From: Hyphococcus lacteus
GTDB taxonomy: Bacteria; Pseudomonadota; Alphaproteobacteria; Caulobacterales; Parvularculaceae
Assembly (NCBI RefSeq): GCF_041058985.1
Contig: NZ_JBEHZE010000001.1
Location: forward strand, 2,170,001 to 2,234,000
Reading direction: 5' to 3'
DNA length: 64,000 nucleotides
The notes beneath the pieces are model-generated. The model saw nothing but the letters and a program-made list of their open reading frames with translations, made no database searches and had not been told where the DNA came from. Shown here in pieces: positions 25,022-33,701 of the stretch (its first letter is position 1; the number at the start of each line of letters is the position of its first letter). The position numbers and the translations under genes are program-made.

Positions 25022-25702
25022 ATGCGCAGCAGTCATTCCATGCGTCAGCTTTCGCTTGCCCTTCCGGAAAACAATCCGAAAATGGACAGCGCGTCATTCG
25101 TGCGCGCTGCATCAAACGAAGATGCTTGGCGAACGGCGACAGCTTGGCTTCGTTCGGATGAACCTGCGCTTGTTATTTGTGGCCCATCAGGCGCGGGTAA
25201 AACACACCTTGCTTTTGCGTTGGTCGAGGGGTGCGAAATTGCGGTTACAACGGCCGAGCCTTTTGCGACCGGCGGGGAAGCTCATGACGCGACGTTGGTC
25301 ATAATTGATGAAATGCCAGCTCAGGACCCACGCGCTTTTTTAACGGCATTTGAGACCGGCATTGCTAATGGCCATAGATTCCTGCTGATCGGTGAGGGGC
25401 ATCCGTCCATTTGGGCGCTGGGATTGAAAGATCTACGCACCCGGTTAGAGGCCGCACCGCGTTCGGTTTTGGCGGACCCAGATGAAACATTGCTTCGGGC
25501 CGTCATGGCAAAAGGGTTTCGTGATCGCCAAGTGGCCGTAAGCGATAGTGTTATTGAATATATTGCGCCGCGCATTCCGTGCACTTTTTCGGCGGCCCAC
25601 GGGTTTGTTGCCCTCGCAGACCGTTCCGCACTCGAAGAAAACAGAAAAATAACGACACCTTTCGTACAAAAGCTTCTTGATAACCTTTCTGAAGGCGATT
25701 GA
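25022..25702 (+). CDS. hdaA: HdaA-like DnaA regulatory protein
   Basis: AAA+ homologue of DnaA that, with the sliding clamp, promotes hydrolysis of DnaA-bound ATP (RIDA) to prevent re-initiation. The 226-residue protein starts with a clamp-binding motif QLSLALP (residues 9-15, equivalent to QLSLPL of E. coli Hda), has a Walker A GPSGAGKT (54-61) and a Walker B-like ATLVIIDEMPA. It lacks the C-terminal DNA-binding domain of DnaA. It sits between DUF2066 and ppk, the usual alphaproteobacterial neighbourhood. Confidence 0.88.
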   Translation: MRSSHSMRQLSLALPENNPKMDSASFVRAASNEDAWRTATAWLRSDEPALVICGPSGAGKTHLAFALVEGCEIAVTTAEPFATGGEAHDATLVIIDEMPAQDPRAFLTAFETGIANGHRFLLIGEGHPSIWALGLKDLRTRLEAAPRSVLADPDETLLRAVMAKGFRDRQVAVSDSVIEYIAPRIPCTFSAAHGFVALADRSALEENRKITTPFVQKLLDNLSEGD

Positions 25703-25745
25703 ACGTCATAAGTAAGGCTCAGATAGTTTCTAGGGAGCGTTGGCG

Positions 25746-27947
25746 TTGGCGGCAGATGATGGCATTGCGGGTGACATTTCGGGATCGGCACTGATTGCGC
25801 TGGACTCGCCAAACCGTTTTATAAATAGAGAATTGTCGTGGCTGGCTTTTAACAGCCGTGTTCTCGAAGAAGCTTTTAATCCGCAGCATCCGCTCCTCGA
25901 ACGGCTCCGGTTTTTGTCGATCTCGGCAAGTAACCTCGACGAGTTCTTTATGGTACGTGTGGCTGGCTTGCGCGGGCAGGTACGCGAAGGCGTGGTGGCG
26001 TTAAGTCAGGAAGGTCTGACGCCGCAAGAACAACTCAATATAATCTCAGAACGCGCGCTCGACCTCATGGACGAACAACAACGGTGTTGGCGGGAATTGA
26101 AACCGTTGATGCGCGATTCGGGTGTTGTCATTCTTAATGACGACGATGAATTGACCGAGGCCGATGCGACATGGCTTGAACATGAATTTCAGACAAACAT
26201 CTTCCCGATCCTGACGCCATTGGCGCTTGATCCAGCGCATCCATTTCCGTTTGTTCCCAATCTTGGTTTTGTTCTTTGTTTTGACCTTAAGCGCGCAGAC
26301 GGCCAGCCATTGGAAGCAATCTTGCCTGTGCCGGTTAAGATCGGCCGCTTTATTCGTCTTCCAGATGTGCCGACCACGGATGATACACGTTCGCCAGCAC
26401 GGTTTATCTCGCTGGAAAAAACGATTGTGCGTTTTATTCGTCATGTGTTTCCGGGTTTTGAAATTGTTGCCAATGGCGCTTTTCGGGTGCTGCGTGACTC
26501 TGACGTTGAGGTTGAAGAAGAAGCTGAAGATCTGGTCCGTGTTTTTGAGACGATGCTTAAGCGCCGCCGTAGAGGCGATGCAATACGTGTTAAAATCGAC
26601 GCGAGCACACCAGAGCATTTGCGCGAATTGATACGCGAACGGCTACAGGCAACTGCGCAAGATGTAATTTATGTGGACGGAATTTTGGGCTTGGCGCAAA
26701 CAAGCGAGCTGATACCGAGCGACCGGCCAGATCTTCAGTTTGAACCGTTCGAGCCGCGTTTTCCTGAACGTATTCGGGAGCATGGCGGCGATTGTTTTTC
26801 GGCCATTCGGGCAAAAGACATTCTTGTCCACCACCCATATGAATCTTTTGACGTGGTGGTGCAATTTTTGAAGCAAGCTGCCGCAGATCCAAAAGTGGTT
26901 GCGATCAAACAGACCCTTTATCGGACGTCGAAACAATCGCCCATCGTAGAAGCTTTGATCGAGGCGGCTGAAGCCGGGAAAAACGTCACAGCCCTTGTCG
27001 AGTTAAAAGCGCGCTTTGACGAAGAGGCAAACATCCGTTGGGCACGGGCGTTAGAGCGCGCGGGCGTTAATGTGGTTTACGGTTTTCTTGAATACAAAAC
27101 CCACGCAAAACTATCGTTGGTGGTTCGGCAAGAGGCTGATGGCGCGCGAACCTATGTTCATGTGGGCACTGGCAACTATCATCCGATCACAGCGAAAGTA
27201 TATACCGACCTATCGTTGTTTACATGTGACCCGGCAATCGGTCGTGATGCGGCGAAGGTTTTCAACTTTATTACTGGTTACGCCGCACCAGAAGCATTTG
27301 AGAAATTTGCCGTTGCGCCGCTAAATGCCCGCGCATACATCACCAAATTGATCGACAAAGAAATCCGTAACACCAAAAAAGGCAAACCCGGTGCCATCTG
27401 GATGAAGATGAATGCGCTCGTTGATGGTGAATTGATCGACAAGCTTTACGAAGCGTCTGCCGCTGGCGTTCAGATTGATTTGATTGTCCGTGGGGTTTGT
27501 TGTTTACGGCCCGGGGTTTCGGGGCTTTCTGAAAATATCCGTGTTAAGAGTATTATCGGGCGTTTTCTTGAGCACGCTCGGATCTATTGTTTCGGTGCTG
27601 GTGATGCACTGCCGAACCCCCAAGCTAAGATTTTTGTTGCATCAGCCGATCTGATGCCGCGAAATCTTAATCGGCGTGTTGAAGTGTTCTGCCCGGTCGA
27701 AAACCCGACGGTGCATAGCCAAATTCTAGATTATATTCTCGTTGGAAACCTCAATGATGAGGCACAAAGCTGGCGGCTTAAATCCGATGGATCATATGAT
27801 CGGGTTGCAAAGGTCAAGAAATCTGGTGCTGATTCAGATAGCGAGAGCTTTAACATCCATACTTATATGATGACCAATCCGTCATTGTCTGGACGTGGCG
27901 CATCAATTGAATATAACGCGCCGAAGGAATTGAAGCGGCGAAAATAG
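25746..27947 (+). CDS. ppk: Polyphosphate kinase 1
   Basis: Reversibly polymerises ATP gamma-phosphate into polyphosphate. The 733-residue protein shows the N-terminal NRELSWLAFNSRVLEEA, the autophosphorylated-His region in YKTHAKLSLVV (His453) and the conserved VHVGTGNYHPITAKVYTDLS. The start is TTG: two in-frame TTGs lie at 25740 and 25746, and the GGGAG at 25733-25737 is two bases from the first and eight from the second, so the second is more plausible. No in-frame ATG occurs near the N-terminus. ppx follows after 70 bases. Confidence 0.95.
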   Translation: MAADDGIAGDISGSALIALDSPNRFINRELSWLAFNSRVLEEAFNPQHPLLERLRFLSISASNLDEFFMVRVAGLRGQVREGVVALSQEGLTPQEQLNIISERALDLMDEQQRCWRELKPLMRDSGVVILNDDDELTEADATWLEHEFQTNIFPILTPLALDPAHPFPFVPNLGFVLCFDLKRADGQPLEAILPVPVKIGRFIRLPDVPTTDDTRSPARFISLEKTIVRFIRHVFPGFEIVANGAFRVLRDSDVEVEEEAEDLVRVFETMLKRRRRGDAIRVKIDASTPEHLRELIRERLQATAQDVIYVDGILGLAQTSELIPSDRPDLQFEPFEPRFPERIREHGGDCFSAIRAKDILVHHPYESFDVVVQFLKQAAADPKVVAIKQTLYRTSKQSPIVEALIEAAEAGKNVTALVELKARFDEEANIRWARALERAGVNVVYGFLEYKTHAKLSLVVRQEADGARTYVHVGTGNYHPITAKVYTDLSLFTCDPAIGRDAAKVFNFITGYAAPEAFEKFAVAPLNARAYITKLIDKEIRNTKKGKPGAIWMKMNALVDGELIDKLYEASAAGVQIDLIVRGVCCLRPGVSGLSENIRVKSIIGRFLEHARIYCFGAGDALPNPQAKIFVASADLMPRNLNRRVEVFCPVENPTVHSQILDYILVGNLNDEAQSWRLKSDGSYDRVAKVKKSGADSDSESFNIHTYMMTNPSLSGRGASIEYNAPKELKRRK

Positions 27948-28017
27948 CCGCACTGAGTGCGAATCGCGAAATGCTGTATACCGTCATCAAGATGCGTAAC
28001 CGGAACTGACGGAATAT

Positions 28018-29523
28018 ATGGAAACAGGCACGACAAAGACGTCTGAAACGATGTCGCGCGACAGCCGACGTGCCGTAATCGATATCGGCTCAAACTCTGT
28101 GCGGCTTGTGGTTTATGACGGACCGCCACGTGCGCCGGTTGCGATTTGTAACGAAAAATCACTTTGTGGTCTTGGTCGCGATATGACCGAAGATGGTATG
28201 TTAAACCCGTCTTCGGTTGAGGACGCGTTGATGACGCTTGCTCGTTTTCGTCATGTGCTCGATGATCTTGGCAATCCGCCGGTAAGAGCGATTGCGACTT
28301 CTGCGGTTCGAGAGGCACATGATGGGCCGCAATTTGTCGAAGCGGCGCGCGCACTCGGGTTTGATGTTGATGTGGTCTCGGGCAAAGAAGAGGGCGAGCT
28401 TGCAGCCCTTGGGGTTCTATCGGTCGAACCAAACGCAGCGGGTCTTGTGGGCGATATGGGCGGTGGCAGCCTTGAGCTTGCCGTGCTCAATAACGGCACT
28501 GTTAAAGACCGGGTGAGTTTGCCGATTGGCCCACTTAGCCTGATGCATGATGTAGGCAGTGATTTCAAACTCGCCCAAAAAATCATCGATAAACACCTTT
28601 CTAGTGTGAAATTCATAAAACCGGGAGCGTTTGATACGCTTTATTCAGTAGGCGGTGCATGGCGCGCAGTTGCGCGGATACATATGTCCATTCGTGGTTA
28701 CCCGCTTCAAGTGCTACAGCGCTATGAAATGACGGTATCGCAGACGATTGAGGTTTGTGACTTAATCGCGCGACAAAGCCGTAAGTCGCTTGAGGAAATT
28801 GATGGCATTCCACGTCGGCGTCTCGATACATTGCCATTTGCAGCGACGGTTTTGAAAACGGTCCTTAAAAGCCTCAACATAAAAAAAGTAGTAGTCTCCA
28901 GTGGTGGTGTCAGAGAGGGACTTCTGTATCAACAGCTTTCTAAGACGGTGCGTAAGCAAGATCCGTTTCATGTGGCAAGCAAGTTTTATGCAGCGCGGTT
29001 GTCACCTGACCCGGCCTTTGGCGAAGTTGCTTATCAGGTATTAGAGCCGCTATTTTCGCCGACCAACGGTGCGCATCAGCGACTTCGATATGGTGCCAGC
29101 TTGCTCTGTGATATTGGCGCATATTTTCACCCGGAATTGCGCGGGCGTCATGCATTCGATACAGCACTTCGTTCGCCCTTTGTTGGGGTCACGCATGTTG
29201 AGCGGTTGTGGCTTGCCCTTGCCTTGTTCCACCGTCATCAGGGCCGGTCGGTAACGCCACCAAACGAACAGGCGCTGTCATTACTTTCTGACGAAGAACG
29301 CAACAGTGCTGTGCAATATGGGTCGGCGCTGCGGTTTATCACTGCGCTAGCACCAAAAAGCCCGTCATCACTCGAAGGCTGTAGCCTCGAGCAGCGTGGC
29401 GACGAAATTATTTTTCGTGCACCAAATGACAGGCAAGCATTGATGGGAGAGACACCGCGTCGGCGGTTTGTATCGCTCGCAGCGGCTTTTGATGCGAATG
29501 CAGCAGAGGTCTATGACGACTAG
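28018..29523 (+). CDS. ppx: Exopolyphosphatase, Ppx/GppA family
   Basis: Hydrolyses terminal phosphates of polyphosphate (or pppGpp). The 501-residue ASKHA protein has phosphate-1 motif VIDIGSNSVRLVVYDG (about 20-35), ATSAVREAHDG, and the phosphate-2 motif GDMGGGSLELAVL. The C-terminal extension beyond about 300 is the HD-like module of long PPX proteins. A Met 11 codons later could be the start; I keep the first because a GACGGA element precedes it. It overlaps by four bases the end of the convergent SDR gene. Pairing with ppk is typical. Confidence 0.93.
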   Translation: METGTTKTSETMSRDSRRAVIDIGSNSVRLVVYDGPPRAPVAICNEKSLCGLGRDMTEDGMLNPSSVEDALMTLARFRHVLDDLGNPPVRAIATSAVREAHDGPQFVEAARALGFDVDVVSGKEEGELAALGVLSVEPNAAGLVGDMGGGSLELAVLNNGTVKDRVSLPIGPLSLMHDVGSDFKLAQKIIDKHLSSVKFIKPGAFDTLYSVGGAWRAVARIHMSIRGYPLQVLQRYEMTVSQTIEVCDLIARQSRKSLEEIDGIPRRRLDTLPFAATVLKTVLKSLNIKKVVVSSGGVREGLLYQQLSKTVRKQDPFHVASKFYAARLSPDPAFGEVAYQVLEPLFSPTNGAHQRLRYGASLLCDIGAYFHPELRGRHAFDTALRSPFVGVTHVERLWLALALFHRHQGRSVTPPNEQALSLLSDEERNSAVQYGSALRFITALAPKSPSSLEGCSLEQRGDEIIFRAPNDRQALMGETPRRRFVSLAAAFDANAAEVYDD

Positions 29524-30362
29524 CGTTTTCGAAAACGATCAAGCCCTGTGACACGCTCATACATTCTATCAATCACGCCCGACGGCATGAAGTTACGCAG
29601 TGCCAACAAGCCAAGCTTGCTTTGTGGGACTGTGTATCGTGAATATGGGCGGTCGGCGGTCAGTGCGTTGTGCACTGCTTCAGCGACGATGGAGGGGGAT
29701 GGGGCGCTTGGATGGCCTTTGGCGTGCCATGCCTTAAAGGTCCTGACCTGATCGGCATAGGGGCCGGTCGATGAATATTCTTCAAGCCGGTCCTGTTGTT
29801 GTTTACCCATGTCGGTGTTGATGAAGACGGGTCGGATGACGCTGACTTTTATGCCATGAGGCATGACTTCGCGGCGAAGGGAATCGGACAGGCCTTCGAC
29901 GGCGTGCTTCGATGCGGCATATGGGCTTTGAAACGCCGCCGCAATCCGACCCGATATAGAACCGATATTAATGATCCGCCCACGCCCGGCTTCGCGCATT
30001 TGCGGTAGAACCGCACGCGTCATTGCGACCAGGCCAAATAGATTAACCTCGAATTGATCGCGCCAGTCGTCCAGCGAGAGGTCTTCGAACGGCCCGATGA
30101 TCGAAGTCCCTGCATTATTGACGAGGCCGTAAAGCGTGTTGCCGTCGGCATTTATTCGCTCAATAGCATTATCGATAGAGGCGGGGTCCGTCACATCAAG
30201 CGCAATGGGGTGAATACGCCCAGAGCCCAGTGCAGAGAGCTCGTTCAGTTTGTCGATCTGTCGTGCAGCCGCATAAACACGAAAGCCCTTATGGGCGAGA
30301 TGTACGGCTGTAGCCTCGCCAATGCCTCTTGATGCGCCCGTAACCAAAATAGATTGATGCAC
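29520..30362 (-). CDS. SDR-family oxidoreductase
   Basis: A 280-residue classical short-chain dehydrogenase, NAD(P)-dependent, substrate unknown. It carries VTGASRGIGEATAVHLAHKG (about 7-26), VNNAGTS (about 82-88), the serine in NIGSISGRI and YAASKHA (YxxxK). Its C-terminal region has the extended tail of the subfamily that ends in YERVTGLDRFRKR. The first codon is GTG (30360-30362). It is convergent with ppx (four-base overlap) and lies downstream of the VPLPA-CTERM gene and its terminator. Confidence 0.83.
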   Translation of the reverse strand: MHQSILVTGASRGIGEATAVHLAHKGFRVYAAARQIDKLNELSALGSGRIHPIALDVTDPASIDNAIERINADGNTLYGLVNNAGTSIIGPFEDLSLDDWRDQFEVNLFGLVAMTRAVLPQMREAGRGRIINIGSISGRIAAAFQSPYAASKHAVEGLSDSLRREVMPHGIKVSVIRPVFINTDMGKQQQDRLEEYSSTGPYADQVRTFKAWHAKGHPSAPSPSIVAEAVHNALTADRPYSRYTVPQSKLGLLALRNFMPSGVIDRMYERVTGLDRFRKR

Positions 30363-30430
30363 GTTGTTTTTCCATTCACTTCGCCAGGAGTTTATCGCGA
30401 AGCAATTTTTTTAGCAAAGACCATAAAGAA

Positions 30431-30455
30431 GGCGCGACAGATGAACTGTCGCGCC
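30431..30455 (-). terminator. Hairpin terminator for the VPLPA-CTERM gene
   Basis: GGCGCGACAG (30431-30440) and CTGTCGCGCC (30446-30455) make a perfect 10-bp stem with a five-base loop. On the minus strand it is followed by TTCTTTATGG. A second, looser inverted repeat (AGAGCAGTT at 30461 with AACTGCTCT at 30486) directly follows the stop codon. Confidence 0.65.
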
Positions 30456-30493
30456 GACTTAGAGCAGTTGCGGGCGGGGAGGGTGAACTGCTC

Positions 30494-31084
30494 TTAGATG
30501 GTCTTTTTACGTCGTGACGCAAATCCAAGGCCGGCGATACCAGATAGCAACAATGGAAGTGCTGCTGGCACTGGAATTTCACTGACAACGGCATTGATGT
30601 TGAAATTGAAATCGGGAAGTGCGGCACCAGAGTTCAGAAATGCGAGGCCATCAATCGCAAAATTCACATCAGCGTCGGAAATGAACGACAGGAAGAATGT
30701 CTGAAGCGCAGCACCGCCATTGGTGGTGCCGTCAGTATTCGTCACTGTGAACGATCCAAGCGACGTCAAACCTTGAAAAAATTCAATCGACAAGTCGGAA
30801 AAGCCAGCGGCGACCTCTGTTTGACCAGCGAGAATTTCGTCAAATGCGACATCGACAAAAACATCCGCGCCAGCAAGGCCGGGCGCGACTTCAAAGCTAC
30901 CTTCAGCGGCGTAAACCCCCGGCGTGACATCATCGTCCTGAATGGCGATGGGGTTGCTTTCAGAAAGCGGTCCACCACCGTTGGTAATCGCGCATGTTCC
31001 GACGGAACATGGTGCAGCGTTGGCCGCTGCAAATGGCGCAACAAATAAGGCCGCAGACGCGGCTAATACGTGTAGTGTTCTCAT
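30494..31084 (-). CDS. VPLPA-CTERM surface protein (exosortase substrate)
   Basis: A 196-residue exported protein. It has an N-terminal signal peptide (MRTLHVLAASAALFVAPFAAANA), a mid-part rich in Gly, Asp and Thr typical of extracellular beta proteins, and a C-terminal tripartite sorting signal: the motif VPVPAALP, a hydrophobic helix LLLSGIAGLGFA and the basic tail SRRKKTI. This is the pattern of the VPLPA-CTERM class of exosortase-processed proteins. The start is the ATG at 31084, with GAGGTGG upstream; a GTG within that site would extend it by four codons. No exosortase gene lies in this window. Confidence 0.85.
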   Translation of the reverse strand: MRTLHVLAASAALFVAPFAAANAAPCSVGTCAITNGGGPLSESNPIAIQDDDVTPGVYAAEGSFEVAPGLAGADVFVDVAFDEILAGQTEVAAGFSDLSIEFFQGLTSLGSFTVTNTDGTTNGGAALQTFFLSFISDADVNFAIDGLAFLNSGAALPDFNFNINAVVSEIPVPAALPLLLSGIAGLGFASRRKKTI

Positions 31085-31224
31085 TACTAAGTCCACCTCA
31101 ATTACTTACAGATATGTGGGCAACAGAGGGAACTAAGAATGGTTCACGGAAAAGTCGCAATTTTTCCAAAATTATCGAGATTTTTTTGAATAGCGGTGAG
31201 GGCGCAGGTTTAGCGGGTGAAACC

Positions 31225-31256
31225 AAAAAAAGGCGTTCATTACGAACGCCTTTTTG
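31225..31256. terminator. Terminator downstream of pyrG
   Basis: AGGCGTTC (31231-31238) pairs with GAACGCCT (31244-31251), loop ATTAC, with a run of As before and Ts after. Reading on the minus strand, it gives the T tract expected at the end of the pyrG transcript; on the plus strand the T run also fits. Confidence 0.85.
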
Positions 31257-31285
31257 TCATTTTTCCAATCAATCTCTAGTTGTGA

Positions 31286-32917
31286 TTAAACCAACCGAGA
31301 ACGTTTCACAGCCGCATCGATAAATGATGCGAACAGCGGGTGGGGCTCAAATGGGCGCGATTTCAATTCCGGATGGTATTGAACGCCGATGAACCACGGG
31401 TGATCTGGAATTTCCATGATCTCCGGTAATTTCCCGTCTGGCGATGTGCCCGAAAAAATGACGCCATGCTTCTCGAGGCGCTCCGCCCACGCCATATCGA
31501 CTTCGAATCGGTGACGATGGCGCTCGACGATTTCTTCGCTGCCATAGGCTTCTGCGACGCGGCTACCGGGTTTTAGTTTGGCCGGATATGCGCCAAGCCG
31601 CATGGTGCCGCCCAGGTCGCTGTCTTGTGTGCGAGTCATTGTTTGGTTGCCGTGGGTCCATTCGGTCATCAGACCAACGATCGGCTTGCAGTCTTTCGTA
31701 AATTCAGTCGAACTGGCTTCGGTTTCGCCCACAAGATTTCTTGCGGCTTCGATCACCGCCATCTGCATACCGAAGCAGATTCCGAAATATGGTATTTCTT
31801 TTACTCGTGCAAATTGCGCCGCTTTGATTTTGCCTTCAGCGCCGCGTTCGCCAAATCCACCGGGCACCAGAATGCCGTGGACGCCTTCGAGGGCGTCAAT
31901 GGCTTCTTCTTCTTTTTCAAAGACGTCGGATTCAATCCACTCGATATTGACGCGCACATTATTGGCGATGCCGCCATGGGCGATGGCCTCAATCAGTGAC
32001 TTATAGGCGTCTTTGAGCACGGTGTATTTGCCAACTACCGCGATTGTCACTTCACCATCAGGAACGGTGATGCGCTCTACGATATTCTTCCAACCATCAA
32101 GCTTAGGCTCGGGCGGGTTACGCACACCAAAGGCATCAAGAACTTCGCGGTCGAAGCCTTCGCGGTGATAGCTAAGGGGTACTTCGTAGATCGTGCGGCA
32201 ATCAAGCGCCTGAACCACAGCAGTCGAACGGACGTTACAAAACAGTGCGATCTTAGAGCGCTCGCTCTCCGGGATTTCGCGATCTGCACGAACAAGCAGC
32301 ACGTCAGGCTGAATACCAATGGCACGTAACTCGCGCACTGAATGTTGTGTAGGTTTTGTTTTTAGTTCGCCTGCGGATGGAATATAAGGCATCAGCGTCA
32401 GGTGAAGGTAAACCGCATCGCCTCGCGGTAATTCATTGCCCAGCTGCCGGATAGCTTCGAAAAACGGTAGCGCCTCGATATCGCCAACGGTGCCGCCAAT
32501 TTCGCACAAAACGTAATCCGCGCCGCCAGCATCGCCAAGGACGAAAGCTTTGATCGCATCAGTTACATGCGGGATGACCTGAACCGTCGCGCCAAGATAG
32601 TCGCCGCGTCGCTCACGTTCGATGATTTGGGAATAGATCTGACCCGTAGTGATGTTGTCACTCTTGGAGGCTGAAACGCCGGTGAAGCGTTCATAGTGAC
32701 CAAGGTCGAGATCCGTCTCAGCGCCGTCGTCGGTTACGAAGACTTCGCCATGCTGATAGGGCGACATAGTGCCTGGGTCTACATTGAGATAAGGGTCAAG
32801 CTTACGCAAACGGACTTTATAGCCACGCGCCTGAAGCAGCGCGCCTAGGGCCGCTGAAGCTACACCTTTTCCAAGAGACGACACCACGCCGCCGGTAATG
32901 AATATGTACCGCGCCAT
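31286..32917 (-). CDS. pyrG: CTP synthase
   Basis: Makes CTP from UTP with ATP and glutamine. The 543-residue protein has the synthetase domain starting MARYIFITGGVVSSLGKGVA with its P-loop-like segment, DPGTMSPYQHGEVFVTDDGAE and the QALDCRTIYEVPL region. The C-terminal class I glutamine amidotransferase shows VPGGFGERG, the nucleophile Cys in PYFGICFGMQMA and a final GVQYHPE motif. The ATG at 32917 is chosen because the family begins MARYIF; the ORF upstream adds 12 unconserved residues. It follows secG. Confidence 0.97.
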   Translation of the reverse strand: MARYIFITGGVVSSLGKGVASAALGALLQARGYKVRLRKLDPYLNVDPGTMSPYQHGEVFVTDDGAETDLDLGHYERFTGVSASKSDNITTGQIYSQIIERERRGDYLGATVQVIPHVTDAIKAFVLGDAGGADYVLCEIGGTVGDIEALPFFEAIRQLGNELPRGDAVYLHLTLMPYIPSAGELKTKPTQHSVRELRAIGIQPDVLLVRADREIPESERSKIALFCNVRSTAVVQALDCRTIYEVPLSYHREGFDREVLDAFGVRNPPEPKLDGWKNIVERITVPDGEVTIAVVGKYTVLKDAYKSLIEAIAHGGIANNVRVNIEWIESDVFEKEEEAIDALEGVHGILVPGGFGERGAEGKIKAAQFARVKEIPYFGICFGMQMAVIEAARNLVGETEASSTEFTKDCKPIVGLMTEWTHGNQTMTRTQDSDLGGTMRLGAYPAKLKPGSRVAEAYGSEEIVERHRHRFEVDMAWAERLEKHGVIFSGTSPDGKLPEIMEIPDHPWFIGVQYHPELKSRPFEPHPLFASFIDAAVKRSRLV

Positions 32918-33029
32918 GGAAGCCCGTCTTACCGAAGAATTCGGCCCAATCAAACTGTATTTTCAAAGAAACTGAAAAAGTTGGAGAAAGACCCGTTAAA
33001 TGGGCCGCGAAAATAGGAAAAAAGCTCTG

Positions 33030-33545
33030 CTAGTTCGGGCTTTCAGTTTCCGTTTCTGGTTCAGCATCCGCATCAGCAGGTGCGTTTTCAGAATCACCAG
33101 CCGGTGCGGTATCAGCAGCGGGCGGCGTTTGTTCGCCAGCTTGCGGTACCTCGCCACCCATCGATTCGATAAGGGCTTCGGCATCAGTTGTTTCGTCCGC
33201 ATCGATTTCGAGCGAATTCAACAGATCTTCGGCGCGGATGTCGCCATCTGGGTTTTCCTGAACGGCTTCAACGCCGGGCGTTCCTGTAAGGTCGTCAGCG
33301 ATATCGTCTGCGCTTTCGCCGCCGCCAGCACGAATAGCCAGAATCAGCGATGTCGCAAAGAAAAGTGCGGCCAATATAGACGTTGTACGCGTAAGTGCGT
33401 TTGCGGCACCACGACCTGTCATAAAGCCGCCGCCACCGCCGCCACCGCCGAGTCCGAGTGCACCACCATCGGAACGCTGCAAAAGAACAACGCCAATAAG
33501 GGCAAGAACGATTAGGGCATGGATCGTAAGAATAACGGCGGTCAT
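33030..33545 (-). CDS. secG: SecG preprotein translocase subunit with long acidic C-terminal tail
   Basis: Subunit of the SecYEG channel. The first 80 residues are the SecG module: helix ILTIHALIVLALIGVVLLQ, then SDGGALG, an eight-glycine run and GFMTGRGAANALTRTTSILA, and the second helix AALFFATSLILAIRA. The rest, about 90 residues, is acidic, Pro/Ala-rich and low in complexity, ending TETESPN. Total length is 171 residues against about 75-110 in E. coli-type proteins; long tails occur in some alphaproteobacteria. I use the start at 33545, since the open frame upstream is not SecG-like. pyrG lies downstream. Confidence 0.9.
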   Translation of the reverse strand: MTAVILTIHALIVLALIGVVLLQRSDGGALGLGGGGGGGGFMTGRGAANALTRTTSILAALFFATSLILAIRAGGGESADDIADDLTGTPGVEAVQENPDGDIRAEDLLNSLEIDADETTDAEALIESMGGEVPQAGEQTPPAADTAPAGDSENAPADADAEPETETESPN

Positions 33546-33701
33546 GAAGAATGCTCTCTGTGCCGGGCGGGTTAAAAGCGAGCCAGCATGATGCCAGCAG
33601 GTGCTATGTAATAGGTCAGGGGTGTAATGCAAACGCCCCCGATGCAAGGTGCTGGGCATTAACGGAAACCAAGCCAGCCCGCAAGCCCCTCAGTAAGCGG
33701 C

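Noticed and set aside
26046..26618. A 190-codon antisense frame in ppk
   Set aside because: Within an intact ppk; composition biased as expected for a complement of coding sequence.
33420..33450. Eight-glycine codon run in secG as a possible repeat tract for phase variation
   Set aside because: The codons vary in their third base, so it is not a uniform slippage tract.
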